From the NCBI GenBank assembly GCA_045544455.1, contig JAZPYZ010000019.1:284644-348643 (forward strand): a stretch of DNA of 64,000 nucleotides, given 5' to 3'. Under the pieces are notes generated by a model. It searched no databases. It had not been told where the DNA came from and worked only from the letters and a program-made list of their open reading frames with translations. A program made the position numbers and the translations under genes. Origin of the DNA: JAZPYZ01 sp045544455. Lineage in GTDB: Bacteria > Bacillota > Clostridia > Oscillospirales > Acutalibacteraceae. This document shows, piece after piece, positions 52,818-64,000 of the stretch. Position 1 is the first letter of the stretch. Every line of letters starts with the position of its first letter.

Positions 52818-54902
52818 TTAGTCGTCCTTCTTAGCGCGTTTCGCGATGATCGCTTCGGCAACGCTCTTCGGAATTTCAGCATAGTGGCTGGGTTCCATAA
52901 CGTACTGACCGCGGCCTTGAGTACCGGAACGCAGGTCGGTCGCATAACCGAACATCTCGGACAGCGGCACATTCGCACGAATCTGCACAGCGCCGTTGAT
53001 GTTTTCGGAACCTTCCATCTGTCCACGACGGGACGAGATGTCACCGATAACAAAGCCCATATATTCATCCGGAACGATGACATTGACTTTCATGATCGGT
53101 TCGGTCAGGAACGCATCCGCTTTACGCATCGCTTCTTTGAACGCCATCGAGCCGGCGATCTTAAACGCCATTTCGGACGAGTCAACTTCGTGGTAGGAAC
53201 CATCGTACAGGGTGACTTTGCAGTCTACAACCGGGTAGCCGGCGAGTATACCGGACTGCATAGCGCCTTGGATACCGGCATCGACCGCCGGGATATATTC
53301 CTTCGGCACCGCACCACCGACAACCGAGTTGATGAACTCGTAGCCTTTGCCGGGCTCGTTCGGTTCCAGTTTGATCTTAACGTGACCATATTGACCTTTA
53401 CCACCGGATTGACGAGCATATTTGCAATCCACGTCAGCCAGTTTGCGAATGGTTTCTTTGTAAGCAACCTGCGGCGCACCGACGTTCGCTTCGACCTTGA
53501 ATTCGCGGAGCAAACGGTCCACGATAATTTCGAGGTGAAGTTCACCCATACCGGCGATGATGGTTTGACCGGTTTCTTCATCGGTATAGGTCTTGAAGGT
53601 CGGATCTTCTTCCGCCAGTTTCGCCAACGCCAAGCCCATCTTTTCTTGACCGGCTTTGGTTTTCGGCTCGATAGCAACACGGATAACCGGTTCCGGGAAG
53701 TTCATCGATTCCAGGATAATCGGGTGCTTTTCATCGCACAGCGTGTTACCGGTGGTGGTGTTTTTCAGACCAACCGCAGCCGCAATATCGCCCGCGTACA
53801 CGATGTCGATATCTTGGCGGTTGTTGGCGTGCATCTGCAGAATACGGCCGATACGTTCGTCGATGTCTTTGTTCGCGTTATACACGGTGGTACCGGCTTT
53901 CAACGTACCCGAGTACACACGGAAGAACGCCAATTTACCAACGAACGGGTCGGTAGCGATCTTAAATGCCAACGCCGCGAAGGGTTCATCGTCCGTCGAG
54001 TTACGGACTTCCTCTTCTTCGGTGTCCGGATTGACGCCCTTGATAGCCGGAATGTCGATCGGAGCCGGCATGTATTCCACAATCGCATCCAGCAATTTCT
54101 GAACGCCTTTATTGCGATAGGAAGTACCGCAGCAAACCGGAATCATCAGGTTGGCCAAGGTAGCTTTACGGATGCAGCCTTTGATTTCATCAATGGTGAG
54201 TTCTTCGCCGTTGAAATATTTCTCCAGCAATTCGTCATCTTGTTCGGCAACCGCTTCTACCATCGCGTCATGGTATTCTTGCGCTTTATCCAGCATGTCC
54301 GCCGGAATATCCTCGCAACGGATGTCTTTACCCACATCATCATAATAGATGTAAGCTTTCATCTCTACGAGGTCAATAATACCTTTGAAGGTATCTTCCG
54401 CACCGATCGGCAGTTGGATCGGGACCGCGTTACATTTCAAACGATCCTTCATCATGTCAACCACGCGGTAGAAGTCCGCGCCCATGATGTCCATTTTGTT
54501 GACGTACGCCATACGCGGAACTTTGTATTCGTCCGCTTGACGCCAAACCGTTTCGGATTGGGGTTCAACACCGCCCTTGGCACAGAACACGGTGACCGAA
54601 CCGTCGAGCACGCGCAACGAACGTTGCACTTCGACCGTAAAGTCCACGTGGCCGGGGGTGTCGATGATGTTAATTCTGTGATTTTTCCAGAAACAAGTGG
54701 TCGCAGCAGAGGTGATGGTAATACCACGCTCTTGTTCTTGCGCCATCCAGTCCATCGTAGCCGCACCGTCGTGGGTTTCGCCCAATTTGTGGTTGATACC
54801 CGTGTAGAACAGGATACGTTCGGTGGTGGTGGTTTTACCGGCATCGATGTGAGCCATGATGCCAATGTTTCTGGTATGCGCCAAATCTACTTGCCTAGCC
54901 AT
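52818..54902 (-). CDS. fusA: Elongation factor G
   Basis: Translocase GTPase. 694 residues with [30 protein letters not shown] and [10 protein letters not shown], and the later-domain motifs [18 protein letters not shown] and [19 protein letters not shown] 54902 with GGAGG. It follows rpsG by 71 bases in the rpsL-rpsG-fusA-tuf order of the str operon. The opposite strand is open over almost its full length, which I attribute to codon bias. Confidence 0.99.
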   Translation of the reverse strand: MARQVDLAHTRNIGIMAHIDAGKTTTTERILFYTGINHKLGETHDGAATMDWMAQEQERGITITSAATTCFWKNHRINIIDTPGHVDFTVEVQRSLRVLDGSVTVFCAKGGVEPQSETVWRQADEYKVPRMAYVNKMDIMGADFYRVVDMMKDRLKCNAVPIQLPIGAEDTFKGIIDLVEMKAYIYYDDVGKDIRCEDIPADMLDKAQEYHDAMVEAVAEQDDELLEKYFNGEELTIDEIKGCIRKATLANLMIPVCCGTSYRNKGVQKLLDAIVEYMPAPIDIPAIKGVNPDTEEEEVRNSTDDEPFAALAFKIATDPFVGKLAFFRVYSGTLKAGTTVYNANKDIDERIGRILQMHANNRQDIDIVYAGDIAAAVGLKNTTTGNTLCDEKHPIILESMNFPEPVIRVAIEPKTKAGQEKMGLALAKLAEEDPTFKTYTDEETGQTIIAGMGELHLEIIVDRLLREFKVEANVGAPQVAYKETIRKLADVDCKYARQSGGKGQYGHVKIKLEPNEPGKGYEFINSVVGGAVPKEYIPAVDAGIQGAMQSGILAGYPVVDCKVTLYDGSYHEVDSSEMAFKIAGSMAFKEAMRKADAFLTEPIMKVNVIVPDEYMGFVIGDISSRRGQMEGSENINGAVQIRANVPLSEMFGYATDLRSGTQGRGQYVMEPSHYAEIPKSVAEAIIAKRAKKDD

Positions 54903-54973
54903 AATGTCCTCCTCTATTCGTATTCCATTAAAAGGAATGGCAGGGCCTCATGCCCATGAGGGCAAATATGGGC

Positions 54974-55444
54974 TTACCATCTGTAATGTGCGAATGCTTT
55001 GTTGGCTTCCGCCATTTTATGCGTATCGTCACGTTTTTTCGCGGCACCGCCCACACCGTTGAGCGCATCCAGGATTTCTCCCGCGAGACGTTCTTTCATG
55101 GTGCGTTCGGAACGAGCGCGCGAATACGCGGACAACCAACGCAGACCTAAGGTCTGACGACGATCAGGGCGAACCTCGATCGGAACCTGGTAGGTAGCAC
55201 CACCGACACGGCGAGCTTTAACCTCCAGCAACGGCATGATATTTTCCAAAGATTCTTGGAACACTTCCAACGGATCTCTGTCCGTCTTTTCACGGATAAT
55301 ATCGAATGCCCCATAGACGATTTTTTGGGCAACGCCCTTTTTACCGTCATACATGATGTTGTTGATGAGCTTGGTCACCAACTTGGAATTGTAAAGCGGA
55401 TCGGGTAAAACATCGCGCTTTGCGACTGAACCTCTTCTAGGCAC
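54974..55444 (-). CDS. rpsG: 30S ribosomal protein S7
   Basis: 156 residues, the standard length, with [20 protein letters not shown], the [19 protein letters not shown] helix region and [20 protein letters not shown] chose the GTG at 55444, which follows AAGGAGGG and gives the family start; an in-frame ATG further up would add 33 unrelated residues. It follows rpsL after a 148-base gap that contains a TTGACA near 55583 but no convincing -10. Confidence 0.98.
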   Translation of the reverse strand: MPRRGSVAKRDVLPDPLYNSKLVTKLINNIMYDGKKGVAQKIVYGAFDIIREKTDRDPLEVFQESLENIMPLLEVKARRVGGATYQVPIEVRPDRRQTLGLRWLSAYSRARSERTMKERLAGEILDALNGVGGAAKKRDDTHKMAEANKAFAHYRW

Positions 55445-55592
55445 TTTACTTCCCTCCTTCACAGTAATGATATCATAGGTACTCGAAAGTGACATACTCC
55501 CGTCGGCCATATAGAGGTATTCTTTCGCATTACGGTTCCCCATAATCCTATATAAATACCGCTACATAGTAGCCGCGTTGAAAATGTCAATT

Positions 55593-56018
55593 TTATTTGG
55601 CCGCTCCGGCCTTCGGACGTTTCGCGCCATACTTGGAACGGGCTTGCATTCTCTTCGCAACGCCTTGGGTATCCAACGTACCGCGAATGATGTGGTAACG
55701 CACACCAGGCAGGTCTTTAACACGGCCGCCGCGAATCAACACAACGCTGTGCTCCTGCAAGTTATGGCCTTCACCCGGAATGTACGAAGTAACTTCGATA
55801 CCGTTCGACAAACGAACACGGGCAACCTTACGCAGAGCAGAGTTCGGTTTTTTCGGGGTCGAGGTTTTAACAACCGTGCAAACACCGCGTTTTTGGGGAG
55901 AGTTTTGATCGATCGGAATCCGTTTTTTGGAGTTCCAGCCTTTCAACAGCGCCGGCGCTTTCGCCTTAGCTTCCAGTTCTTCCCGTCCTTTGCGCACCAA
56001 TTGATTAAAGGTTGGCAA
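55593..56018 (-). CDS. rpsL: 30S ribosomal protein S12
   Basis: 141 residues; decoding-centre protein. [13 protein letters not shown] at the start, [17 protein letters not shown] and [17 protein letters not shown] are conserved, with the usual Lys residues in both functional loops. The start is a TTG at 56018, seven bases after AGGAGGT, giving MPTFNQL; the GTG nine bases upstream overlaps that site. It follows rpoC with a GC-rich hairpin in between. Confidence 0.98.
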   Translation of the reverse strand: MPTFNQLVRKGREELEAKAKAPALLKGWNSKKRIPIDQNSPQKRGVCTVVKTSTPKKPNSALRKVARVRLSNGIEVTSYIPGEGHNLQEHSVVLIRGGRVKDLPGVRYHIIRGTLDTQGVAKRMQARSKYGAKRPKAGAAK

Positions 56019-56061
56019 TGACAGCACCTCCTTCTGAAATTTTATGAAATAACGCTCAATC

Positions 56062-56089
56062 GCAACCGCACCCTTGCGGATGCGGTTGC
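56062..56089 (-). repeat. Hairpin between rpoC and rpsL
   Basis: GCAACCGCA pairs with TGCGGTTGC around a ten-base loop. No T tract follows, so it is more likely an mRNA-processing or partial-termination element than a full terminator. Confidence 0.7.
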
Positions 56090-56160
56090 TCTTGATCGAA
56101 TTCCACCAATTTGTAATTTTAACACAACCATTGTGCCCTTGTCAATACCTTTTATTCAGC

Positions 56161-59100
56161 TTATTCAGCCGGCATTTCCTCGGCTTCGGCCGTGTCTTCG
56201 CCGTCTTCCAACATGCCGCGCAACGCAACCACATACGGATCGTTGTCGTTGATGTGGGTGTTCACGACATCCACGTTTGCGTAGGCGTTCATGCCGGTAC
56301 CGGCCGGAATCAGTTTACCGATGATGACGTTTTCTTTCAAGCCAACCAACGGATCAACTTTACCCTTCGTAGCGGCCTCAGTCAGCACGCGAGTGGTTTC
56401 CTGGAAGGATGCCGCCGACAGGAAACTGTCTGTGGCGAGCGACGCTTTTGTGATACCGAGCAGCACCGGCGAATAGGTCGCTTCTTTCAAGTGAACCTCA
56501 CCGGCTTCGATGCGAGCACGCACACGGGCGTTTTCGGCTTCGAATTCCGCGCGAGCAACAACGGCACCACCAAGCATATACGTATCGCCGGCATCTTCCA
56601 CACGCACTTTGCGCATCATCTGACGGACAATGACTTCTACGTGTTTATCGTTGATATCAACACCCTGCATACGGTAGGTGCGTTGCACTTCCTGGATCAG
56701 GTAGTTCTGCACCGCTTGTTCACCGCTAACAGCCAGGATATCGTGCGGATTGATCGAACCTTCGGTCAACCGATCGCCAACCTTGACCACATCGCCGTCT
56801 TGTACGCGAACGCGAGAACCGAACGGAATCACGTAACTGCGTTCGTCGATGTTGCCTTCTTCGTTGCTGGTGACATACACCATGCGTTTCTTCTTCTCTT
56901 CGCCGTTACGGACCGTACCGTCGATTTCACTGATAATCGCATGGCCTTTCGGTTTACGTGCTTCGAACAATTCTTCAACACGCGGCAAACCTTGGGTGAT
57001 ATCTTCTGCCGACGCAACACCACCGGTGTGGAAGGTACGCATCGTCAACTGGGTACCCGGTTCACCGATCGACTGAGCCGCGATGATACCGACCGCTTCA
57101 CCAATCGAAACCGGATCTACCGTTGCGAGGTTCGCCCCGTAGCAACGGGCGCAAACGCCTTGATGCGCTTGACAGGTCAGTACCGAACGGATCTTAATAC
57201 GGGTGACACCGTATTGGTTGACCAACATTTCGGCATCTTTGTCGTTCATCATCTTGTCACGGCTAACAACCACTTCACCGGTAGCCGGATCGACAAAGTC
57301 TTCCGCCAGATAGCGGCCGACCAAGCGTTCGGTCAACGGTTCGATCATCTCTTTACCGTCACAGATGTCGTATACCTCAATGCCTTCGTGAGTGCCGCAA
57401 TCGTCCTCACGGATGATAACGTCTTGTGCAACGTCAACCAGACGACGAGTCAAGTAACCCGAGTCAGCGGTACGAAGTGCGGTATCGGCCAAACCTTTAC
57501 GCGCACCACGCGAGGAAATGAAGTATTCCAAAATGTTCAGACCTTCACGATAGTTCGCACGAATCGGCACTTCGATGGTACGGCCGGACGTGTTCGCGAT
57601 AAGACCGCGCATACCGGCCAACTGACGAATCTGACTGATCGAACCACGCGCGCCCGAATCCGACATCATGTAGATCGGGTTGAACTCATCCATGTTGGCG
57701 TTCAACGCATCGGTCACCTTGTTCGTGGTTTCGTTCCAAGTAGCGATAACGCTGCGATAGCGTTCTTCGTCACTGAGCAAACCTTTGTTGAACTGTTTGG
57801 TAATCTTGTCGACCTGTTGTTCGGCTTGCGCGATAAGGTCTTTTTTCTCCGGCGGGATTGCTGCGTCGCAAACCGCAACGGTCAGCGCACCACGCGTCGA
57901 ATATTTATAGCCTTGGGCTTTCACGGCATCCAACACTTCCGAAGTGCGGGCGGTACCGTGAACCTTGATGCATTTTTCAATGATCTTGGACAATTGTTTC
58001 TTGCCAACTTTAAAGTTGACTTCATACAGGAACTGGCTGTCGACCGTCGAACGATCCACAAAACCAAGATCCTGCGGAATCGGGCGGTTGAAGATGATCC
58101 GACCGATGGTGGTTTCCACCAAACGCGATTCCATCTTACCGTCGATTTCCATCGTGCGGCGAACCTTGATTTTGGCGTGCAGGCCAATGACCTTTTCGTC
58201 GTACGCCATCATCGCTTCGTTTTCGTCGCGGAACACCTTACCCTCGCCCGGTTCTCCGGCTTTTTCGATGGTCAGGTAGTAGGAACCGAGCACCATATCC
58301 TGCGTCGGCACCGCCACGGGACGTCCGTCAGACGGTTTAAGCAGGTTGCCGGCCGCCAACATCAGGAACCGAGCCTCGGCTTGCGCTTCGGCCGACAACG
58401 GTACGTGAACCGCCATCTGGTCACCGTCGAAGTCGGCGTTGAACGCGGTACAAACCAACGGGTGCAATTTGATGGCGCGGCCTTCGACCAACACCGGTTC
58501 AAACGCTTGGATACCCAAACGGTGAAGAGTCGGTGCACGGTTGAGCATGACCGGATGGTCTTTGATAACCACTTCCAGCGCATCCCACACTTCCGGACGC
58601 ACACGTTCCACCATCTTACGGGCGGATTTTACGTTGCCGGCGACGCCGGTGTCTTCCAACCGTTTCATAACAAACGGTTTAAAGAGTTCGAGCGCCATTT
58701 CTTTCGGCAGACCGCATTGATACATTTTGAGTTCCGGACCAACCACGATAACCGAACGACCGGAGTAGTCGACACGTTTACCGAGCAGGTTTTGACGGAA
58801 CCGACCTTGTTTACCCTTGAGCATATCGGACAGGGATTTCAGCGGACGGTTGTTCGGCCCGGTAACCGGACGGCCGCGACGGCCGTTGTCGATCAACGCG
58901 TCAACCGCTTCCTGCAACATGCGTTTTTCGTTGCGCACGATGATATCCGGCGCACCGAGTTCGAGCAAACGTTTCAACCGGTTATTACGGTTGATCACGC
59001 GGCGATACAAATCGTTGAGGTCAGAGGTCGCAAAACGACCACCGTCGAGTTGCACCATCGGGCGCAGATCCGGCGGAATAACCGGCACAACGTCCAATAC

Positions 59101-59778
59101 CATCCATTCCGGACGGTTGCCGGACAGACGGAACGATTCTACCACTTCGAGACGTTTGAGCAACCGAGCGCGTTTTTGGCCGGTCGCGGTTTCGAGCTCT
59201 TCTTTGAGTTCGTTGGACAACGCTTCCAGATCCAAACCGGCAAGCAGTTTGCGCACGTATTCCGCACCCATACCGGCATCAAAATCGTCCTCGTATTTTT
59301 CACGCATATCGTGATAGTCTTTTTCGCCCAAGATCTGCATCTTTTGAAGCGGCGTATCGCCCGGATCGACCACGATATAAGCGCCGAAATACAGCACTTG
59401 TTCGAGTTGACGCGGCGAAATATCCAAAATCAGGCCCATGCGGGACGGGATCCCTTTGAAATACCAGATGTGGGATACCGGCGCCGCCAATTCGATATGG
59501 CCCATACGTTCACGACGCACTTTGGCGCGCGTTACTTCTACACCGCAACGATCGCAGATCTTGCCTTTGTAGCGAATTCTCTTGTATTTACCACAATGAC
59601 ATTCCCAGTCTTTCGTCGGCCCGAAGATCCGTTCGCAGAACAGACCGTCGCGTTCGGGCTTCAGAGTACGGTAGTTGATGGTTTCCGGTTTTTTTACCTC
59701 GCCGTAAGACCATCCGCGAATTTGATCAGGAGAAGCCAAACCAATTTTAATCGAATCAAACACATTAAATTCCATCAT
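56161..59778 (-). CDS. rpoC: RNA polymerase subunit beta'
   Basis: 1205 residues. The N-terminal zinc ribbon uses Cys60, Cys62, Cys75 and Cys78 (CHCGKYKR..., CDRCG). The catalytic NADFDGDQ loop is at 447-454 and binds the active-site magnesium. A second zinc cluster is around [13 protein letters not shown]. The trigger-loop region reads [11 protein letters not shown]. The compact size without large insertions is typical of Firmicutes. ATG 59778 follows GGGGGAAG, 20 bases after rpoB. The opposite strand is open across the whole gene; see rejected items. Confidence 0.99.
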   Translation of the reverse strand: MMEFNVFDSIKIGLASPDQIRGWSYGEVKKPETINYRTLKPERDGLFCERIFGPTKDWECHCGKYKRIRYKGKICDRCGVEVTRAKVRRERMGHIELAAPVSHIWYFKGIPSRMGLILDISPRQLEQVLYFGAYIVVDPGDTPLQKMQILGEKDYHDMREKYEDDFDAGMGAEYVRKLLAGLDLEALSNELKEELETATGQKRARLLKRLEVVESFRLSGNRPEWMVLDVVPVIPPDLRPMVQLDGGRFATSDLNDLYRRVINRNNRLKRLLELGAPDIIVRNEKRMLQEAVDALIDNGRRGRPVTGPNNRPLKSLSDMLKGKQGRFRQNLLGKRVDYSGRSVIVVGPELKMYQCGLPKEMALELFKPFVMKRLEDTGVAGNVKSARKMVERVRPEVWDALEVVIKDHPVMLNRAPTLHRLGIQAFEPVLVEGRAIKLHPLVCTAFNADFDGDQMAVHVPLSAEAQAEARFLMLAAGNLLKPSDGRPVAVPTQDMVLGSYYLTIEKAGEPGEGKVFRDENEAMMAYDEKVIGLHAKIKVRRTMEIDGKMESRLVETTIGRIIFNRPIPQDLGFVDRSTVDSQFLYEVNFKVGKKQLSKIIEKCIKVHGTARTSEVLDAVKAQGYKYSTRGALTVAVCDAAIPPEKKDLIAQAEQQVDKITKQFNKGLLSDEERYRSVIATWNETTNKVTDALNANMDEFNPIYMMSDSGARGSISQIRQLAGMRGLIANTSGRTIEVPIRANYREGLNILEYFISSRGARKGLADTALRTADSGYLTRRLVDVAQDVIIREDDCGTHEGIEVYDICDGKEMIEPLTERLVGRYLAEDFVDPATGEVVVSRDKMMNDKDAEMLVNQYGVTRIKIRSVLTCQAHQGVCARCYGANLATVDPVSIGEAVGIIAAQSIGEPGTQLTMRTFHTGGVASAEDITQGLPRVEELFEARKPKGHAIISEIDGTVRNGEEKKKRMVYVTSNEEGNIDERSYVIPFGSRVRVQDGDVVKVGDRLTEGSINPHDILAVSGEQAVQNYLIQEVQRTYRMQGVDINDKHVEVIVRQMMRKVRVEDAGDTYMLGGAVVARAEFEAENARVRARIEAGEVHLKEATYSPVLLGITKASLATDSFLSAASFQETTRVLTEAATKGKVDPLVGLKENVIIGKLIPAGTGMNAYANVDVVNTHINDNDPYVVALRGMLEDGEDTAEAEEMPAE

Positions 59779-59798
59779 CGTAATTCTTCCCCCTTCTC

Positions 59799-62700
59799 TT
59801 ATTCTTCGTCATCCGAAAAGTCGTCCGCACCGAACAAATCTTCGCCCGGCAGATCGTCTAATTCGGGTTCTTCCACGGCATAGCCGTCGAGTTCGTTTTC
59901 GTTGGTGACGTTGCGGAACGCTTCGTCATCGATCATGGTGATGCCGGTATCGTCATCTTCGAAGGTCTGTTTCAGGTCGATCTCTTCCTGATTTTTGTTC
60001 AAAACCTTGATATCCAAACCGAGCGATTGCAGTTCTTTTACCAACACTTTAAAGGATTCCGGCACGCCGGATTTCGGCACATTTTGGCCCTTGACGATCG
60101 CTTCGTAAGTCTTGACACGACCGACCACGTCGTCGGATTTCACCGTCAGGATTTCCTGCAAGGTGTACGCCGCGCCGTACGCTTCGAGCGCCCACACTTC
60201 CATTTCACCGAAACGCTGACCGCCGAATTGCGCTTTACCGCCAAGCGGTTGTTGCGTAACCAGCGAGTAAGGACCGGTAGAACGGGCGTGCATCTTATCG
60301 TCAACCAAGTGGTGCAGTTTCAAGAAGTACATGTAACCAACGGTAACCGGGTTATCGAACGCTTCACCGGTACGGCCATCGTACAACGTGATCTTACCAC
60401 TTTCATCTTTGCCGGCTTCTTTCAGCAGTTCACGGATATCTTGTTCGTGAGCCCCGTCAAAGACCGGTGTCATCATGTGATACCCGAGCGATGCTGCCGC
60501 ATAGCCCAAGTGCACTTCGAGCACCTGACCGATGTTCATACGGGACGGAACACCCAACGGGTTAAGCACGATATCCAACGGACGACCATCCGGCAAGAAC
60601 GGCATGTCTTCACTCGGCAGAATGCGGGATACAACACCCTTGTTACCGTGACGACCGGCCATTTTATCGCCAACGCTGATCTTACGTTTTTGCGCGATGT
60701 AGCAACGAACCACCATGTTGACACCAGGGCTGAGTTCATCGCAGTTTTCACGGGTGAACACTTTGACGTCTACGATAATACCGTATTCGCCGTGCGGTAC
60801 ACGCAACGAGGTGTCACGCACTTCGCGCGCTTTTTCACCGAAAATGGCGCGCAACAAGCGTTCTTCCGCGGTCAGTTCGGTTTCGCCTTTCGGGGTAACT
60901 TTACCGACCAGAATGTCACCGGAACGAACTTCGGCACCGATTTGAATAATACCGTTTTCGTCCAGATATTTCAGCGCATCTTCACCGACGTTCGGGATAT
61001 CGCGGGTGATTTCTTCCGCACCGAGTTTGGTATCACGCGCTTCGATTTCGTATTCTTCGATGTGAATCGAGGTGAACACATCGTCCCGTACGATCTTTTC
61101 GTTCAGCAAAACGGCGTCTTCGTAGTTGTAACCTTCCCAGGTCATGAAGCCGATGAGCACGTTTTTACCCAGCGAAATTTCGCCGTTATCGGTGGACGGG
61201 CCATCCGCCAACACATCGCCTTTTTCGACGTGTTGACCGTACGACACCACCGGACGTTGGTTGACACAAGTGCCTTGGTTCGAACGGGTAAATTTGATCA
61301 TGTGGTATTCGTCCACCGTACCGTCGCTGTCGCGTTTGACCATAACTTTGTCAGCCGAAACGTACACGACCGTACCGGCTTCTTTTACCAGTACGCACAC
61401 GCCCGAGTCCACACCGGCTTTGTATTCCATACCGGTACCGACGATCGGGGCTTGCGGTTTGAGCAACGGCACTGCTTGCCGTTGCATGTTGGAACCCATC
61501 AACGCACGGTTGGCGTCGTCGTTTTCCAAGAACGGAATCATCGCCGTCGCGACCGACACAACCATCTTCGGCGAGACGTCCATGTAATCGATCTTATCGG
61601 CTTCGATTTCCAAGAATTCGTCACGATAACGCGCGTTAACTTTCGCACGGGCGAAACGGCCGTTTTCATCCAACGGTTCGTTCGCCTGCGCAACGATATA
61701 GCTATCTTCCATATCGGCCGGCATATAGACCACTTCATCGGTCACGATGCCGGTTTCTTTATCCACGCGACGGAACGGCGCTTCGATAAAGCCATATTCG
61801 TTGATCCGCGCGAAGGTTGCCAAATACGAGATCAAGCCGATGTTCGGACCTTCCGGCGTTTCGATCGGGCACATACGGCCGTAGTGGCTGTAGTGAACGT
61901 CACGCACTTCGAACCCGGCGCGATCACGAGACAAACCGCCGGGGCCAAGGGCCGACAGACGGCGTTTGTGAGTCAGTTCCGCCAAGGGGTTGGTTTGATC
62001 CATAAACTGCGACAACGGCGACGAACCAAAGAATTCTTTAATCGCCGCTACAACCGGACGGATGTTGATCAACGCTTGCGGCGTGATGACATCCATATCC
62101 TGTGCCTGCAAGGTCATGCGTTCACGAATCACACGTTCCATACGGGAGAACCCGATACGGAATTGGTTTTGTAACAGTTCGCCGACCGAACGGATACGGC
62201 GGTTGCCCAAGTGGTCGATATCGTCGATTTGGCCCACACCGTACGCCAAGCAGTTGACGTAGTTGACCGACGCAAAGATATCGTCGACGGTGATGTGGTT
62301 CGGGATAAGACCGGGGATGAGATGTTCTTTGCCCGATTCGTCCTTTTCAGCGCGATCATGCACACGCAGGGCGATCGCTTCACGCAGCGAAGCTTCGTCT
62401 TTGTTTTGATCCAACAATTCTTGCAACACTTTCAGCCAGACGCGCTCGTTGACGCCGGCTTCTTTCAAGAATGCTTCGTTGATGGTGGTGTAGCCTTCCG
62501 GAATGAAATCCAACAGGTTGACCATACCGGTACCGACGATCTTCACTTCGTAAATTTCGCCGTGGTATTCTTGCTTGACATACGCGGTGGTGATACCGGC
62601 ATCTTGCAACTCGATCGCACGGGTGTTGCTGATGACTTCGCCTTCATCCGCCAACACTTCACCCGTTACCGGATGAATGATCGGACGGGACAGACGATGA

Positions 62701-63569
62701 CCGGCCAACCGATTCGCAAGCCCTAATTTCTTATTGTATTTATAGCGGCCGACACGCGACAAATCATACCGGCGGACATCAAAGAACAGTCCTTCCAGAT
62801 GTTGTTGCGAGTTTTCAACCGTAAGCGGTTCGCCCGGACGCAGTTTGCGATAGATCTCGAGCAACGCTTCTTCGGTGTTGCGGGTGGTGTCTTTTTCGAG
62901 GGTGGACATAATACGGGTGTCTTCCCCGAAGAAATCCAAAATATCTTCGTTACGCGGCAAGCCGAGCGCACGAAGCAGTACCGTCACCGGCAGTTTGCGG
63001 TTTTTATCGATGCGAACATAGAACCCATCGGTCGCGTCCACTTCGTATTCCAACCACGCACCGCGGTTCGGGATCATCTGCGCCGCGAACTGTGCTTTAC
63101 CGGTGATGGGATCGTGTTTCTCGATCGAGAAATACGCACCCGGCGAACGCACCAACTGCGACACAATGACACGTTCGGCACCGTTAATAACAAACGTACC
63201 GCTATCGGTCATCAACGGGAAATCGCCCATAAACACTTCGGACTCTTTGATCTCCCCTGTTTCCTTATTAAAGAGACGCGCCTGTACGCGAAGCGGTGTT
63301 GCATAAGTCACGTCACGTTCCTTACACTGTTCCACCGTATACTTCGGCGTATCGTCCAGACGAGCATCCGAGAAAGAGAGTTCCAGCGTTCCCGAATAAT
63401 CGGTGATTGCTGCGACGTCTTTAAAGACATCGTTTAACCCTTCCTCCAGAAACCACTGATAGGATTTCTTTTGCACCTCAATAAGGTTCGGCATTTCCAA
63501 TACCTCATTGATTTTCGCGAAGCTCATACGAACACGATTCCCGAGTTTTACCGGTTTGATATTCGCCAT
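59799..63569 (-). CDS. rpoB: RNA polymerase subunit beta
   Basis: About 1256 residues from ATG 63569 ([17 protein letters not shown]). A GTG at 63581 would add MVGR; the GGAG site lies between them in an ambiguous position. The drug-pocket region [20 protein letters not shown] and [20 protein letters not shown] has the common wild-type residues. [17 protein letters not shown] and [18 protein letters not shown] are conserved. It is the first gene of rpoB-rpoC-rpsL-rpsG-fusA. rplJ and rplL are not upstream. Confidence 0.99.
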   Translation of the reverse strand: MANIKPVKLGNRVRMSFAKINEVLEMPNLIEVQKKSYQWFLEEGLNDVFKDVAAITDYSGTLELSFSDARLDDTPKYTVEQCKERDVTYATPLRVQARLFNKETGEIKESEVFMGDFPLMTDSGTFVINGAERVIVSQLVRSPGAYFSIEKHDPITGKAQFAAQMIPNRGAWLEYEVDATDGFYVRIDKNRKLPVTVLLRALGLPRNEDILDFFGEDTRIMSTLEKDTTRNTEEALLEIYRKLRPGEPLTVENSQQHLEGLFFDVRRYDLSRVGRYKYNKKLGLANRLAGHRLSRPIIHPVTGEVLADEGEVISNTRAIELQDAGITTAYVKQEYHGEIYEVKIVGTGMVNLLDFIPEGYTTINEAFLKEAGVNERVWLKVLQELLDQNKDEASLREAIALRVHDRAEKDESGKEHLIPGLIPNHITVDDIFASVNYVNCLAYGVGQIDDIDHLGNRRIRSVGELLQNQFRIGFSRMERVIRERMTLQAQDMDVITPQALINIRPVVAAIKEFFGSSPLSQFMDQTNPLAELTHKRRLSALGPGGLSRDRAGFEVRDVHYSHYGRMCPIETPEGPNIGLISYLATFARINEYGFIEAPFRRVDKETGIVTDEVVYMPADMEDSYIVAQANEPLDENGRFARAKVNARYRDEFLEIEADKIDYMDVSPKMVVSVATAMIPFLENDDANRALMGSNMQRQAVPLLKPQAPIVGTGMEYKAGVDSGVCVLVKEAGTVVYVSADKVMVKRDSDGTVDEYHMIKFTRSNQGTCVNQRPVVSYGQHVEKGDVLADGPSTDNGEISLGKNVLIGFMTWEGYNYEDAVLLNEKIVRDDVFTSIHIEEYEIEARDTKLGAEEITRDIPNVGEDALKYLDENGIIQIGAEVRSGDILVGKVTPKGETELTAEERLLRAIFGEKAREVRDTSLRVPHGEYGIIVDVKVFTRENCDELSPGVNMVVRCYIAQKRKISVGDKMAGRHGNKGVVSRILPSEDMPFLPDGRPLDIVLNPLGVPSRMNIGQVLEVHLGYAAASLGYHMMTPVFDGAHEQDIRELLKEAGKDESGKITLYDGRTGEAFDNPVTVGYMYFLKLHHLVDDKMHARSTGPYSLVTQQPLGGKAQFGGQRFGEMEVWALEAYGAAYTLQEILTVKSDDVVGRVKTYEAIVKGQNVPKSGVPESFKVLVKELQSLGLDIKVLNKNQEEIDLKQTFEDDDTGITMIDDEAFRNVTNENELDGYAVEEPELDDLPGEDLFGADDFSDDEE

Positions 63570-63723
63570 ACGCCCGACCACACTCCGTTTCTTGTATTTT
63601 CAGTTCTGTTTATAAAACCGTTTTTAGTGAGATTTTATCCGCATTCTCTTGCCTTTTTTTGAAAAACGTGGTATACTGTTTTCGGTGGAAAGCAGATAAT
63701 TTCCCATGATTATGCAATATAGT

Positions 63724-63752
63724 ATTTTAATACAAATAAACAAGGTTGTCAA
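63724..63752 (-). promoter_or_regulatory. Promoter of rpoB-rpoC-rpsL-rpsG-fusA
   Basis: On the minus strand a perfect TTGACA (63752-63747), 17-base spacer, TAAAAT (63729-63724). A leader of about 150 AT-rich bases precedes rpoB; I see no L10-type leader or other named RNA in it. Confidence 0.85.
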
Positions 63753-63858
63753 TTGATTTTTTCAATTTGGCGCCTTTTTTCTTTCTTTTCAGCATTTTCG
63801 CCCTTTTTCGGCATATATCCCCCTCTCTTCTCCGTCAAACTGACGGAAAGGGAATCAA

Positions 63859-64000
63859 AAAGAAACGCCCGGCGTCGTTGTCGAAAGTTAATCATCAAAC
63901 ATGCGTACAAAAGAAGCGCCCTGCGGTTTAAACCGCAGGGCGCTTCTTTTGTACGCATGTTTGATGATTAACTTTCGACAACGACGCCGGGCGTTTCTTT
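63859..64000. repeat. Perfect 142-bp loopless inverted repeat at the window end
   Basis: Every base from 63859 to 63929 pairs with its mirror from 64000 back to 63930. The inner 42 bases (63909-63950) have A-run, GC stem, T-run symmetry like a bidirectional terminator (GAAGCGCCCTGCGG core). The outer arms have no such logic. I suspect a contig-end assembly artefact based on that terminator. Bases between the rpoB promoter and this repeat (63753-63858) hold no gene I can support. Confidence 0.9.

Noticed and set aside
52884..54959. Open frame of 691 codons opposite fusA
   Set aside because: Same codon-bias effect as at rpoC; the fusA reading is certain.
56074..59883. Open frame of 1269 codons on the plus strand opposite rpoC
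   Set aside because: It mirrors rpoC almost exactly. Highly expressed genes here avoid TTA, CTA and TCA codons, so the opposite strand lacks stops. The translation is low-complexity (rich in Arg, His, Phe) and has no ribosome site or domain.
60027..62174. Open frame of 715 codons opposite rpoB
   Set aside because: Shadow of rpoB with biased, featureless translation.
63746..63971. Short open frames in the last 250 bases
   Set aside because: They lie in the promoter region and in the terminal palindrome, which forces mirrored frames on both strands; no ribosome sites.

Overview
The window is chromosomal DNA of a low-to-mid GC, spore-lineage Firmicute. Most likely it is an uncultured Clostridia bacterium of the Oscillospirales/Ruminococcaceae type. 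This rests on an IspH-ribosomal protein S1 fusion, AddAB rather than RecBCD, a T-box before tyrS, a purine riboswitch before xpt, the sporulation genes yqfC, yqfD and ylbJ, a K+-dependent membrane pyrophosphatase, an LtaS-type enzyme and frequent TTG starts behind strong AGGAGG sites. Almost all of it is core genome. I see no CRISPR array, prophage, insertion sequence or rRNA.

Layout: 1-2530 (minus) carries queA-tgt-yajC, i.e. queuosine tRNA modification plus a Sec accessory subunit cut by the window edge. 2665-4653 (plus) is asd-dapA, the entry to lysine/diaminopimelate synthesis. 4757-11666 is addB-addA, the recombination nuclease-helicase. 11.7-15.0 kb is a visibly AT-richer patch: a beta-CASP RNase-like protein, a LOG-family protein, and two broken minus-strand genes that meet at what looks like a deletion scar. 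It lies against the 3' end of tRNA-Leu(CAA).

15.4-18.3 kb holds a flavodoxin-like reductase, a membrane protein and a COG2509 flavoprotein. 18.4-24.2 kb is a purine salvage block: guanine riboswitch, xpt, then a BMP-family lipoprotein, a double ATPase and two permeases forming a probable nucleoside importer. 24.4-27.7 kb has a Gfo/Idh/MocA oxidoreductase and hppA. 27.8-30.65 kb (minus) has an LtaS-like synthase and yebC. 30.8-32.6 kb is a ydbS/ydbT-like PH-domain pair. 32.7-38.2 kb is an RpiR regulator, an HI0933/BaiN-type flavoprotein, cmk, plsC and ispH-rpsA, tightly overlapped.

38.3-47.2 kb (minus) holds T-box tyrS, mutS2, and the Bacillus-like cluster yqfC-yqfD-phoH-ybeY-era-yqzL-recO. 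ylbJ and a small Cys-rich protein run the other way. 48.8-63.6 kb (minus) is the transcription/translation core: rpoB-rpoC-rpsL-rpsG-fusA-tuf, then a separate rpmG-secE-nusG-rplK-rplA unit. rplJ and rplL, normally between rplA and rpoB, are absent.

The last 142 bases form a perfect loopless inverted repeat, probably a contig-end assembly artefact built on a real terminator. The most interesting points are this palindrome, the enlarged L2 loop of the guanine riboswitch, the strong internal translation start inside ispH-rpsA, the scar in the AT-rich patch, and the reordered ribosomal/RNA polymerase operons. Nothing here is a convincing new defence or signalling system.
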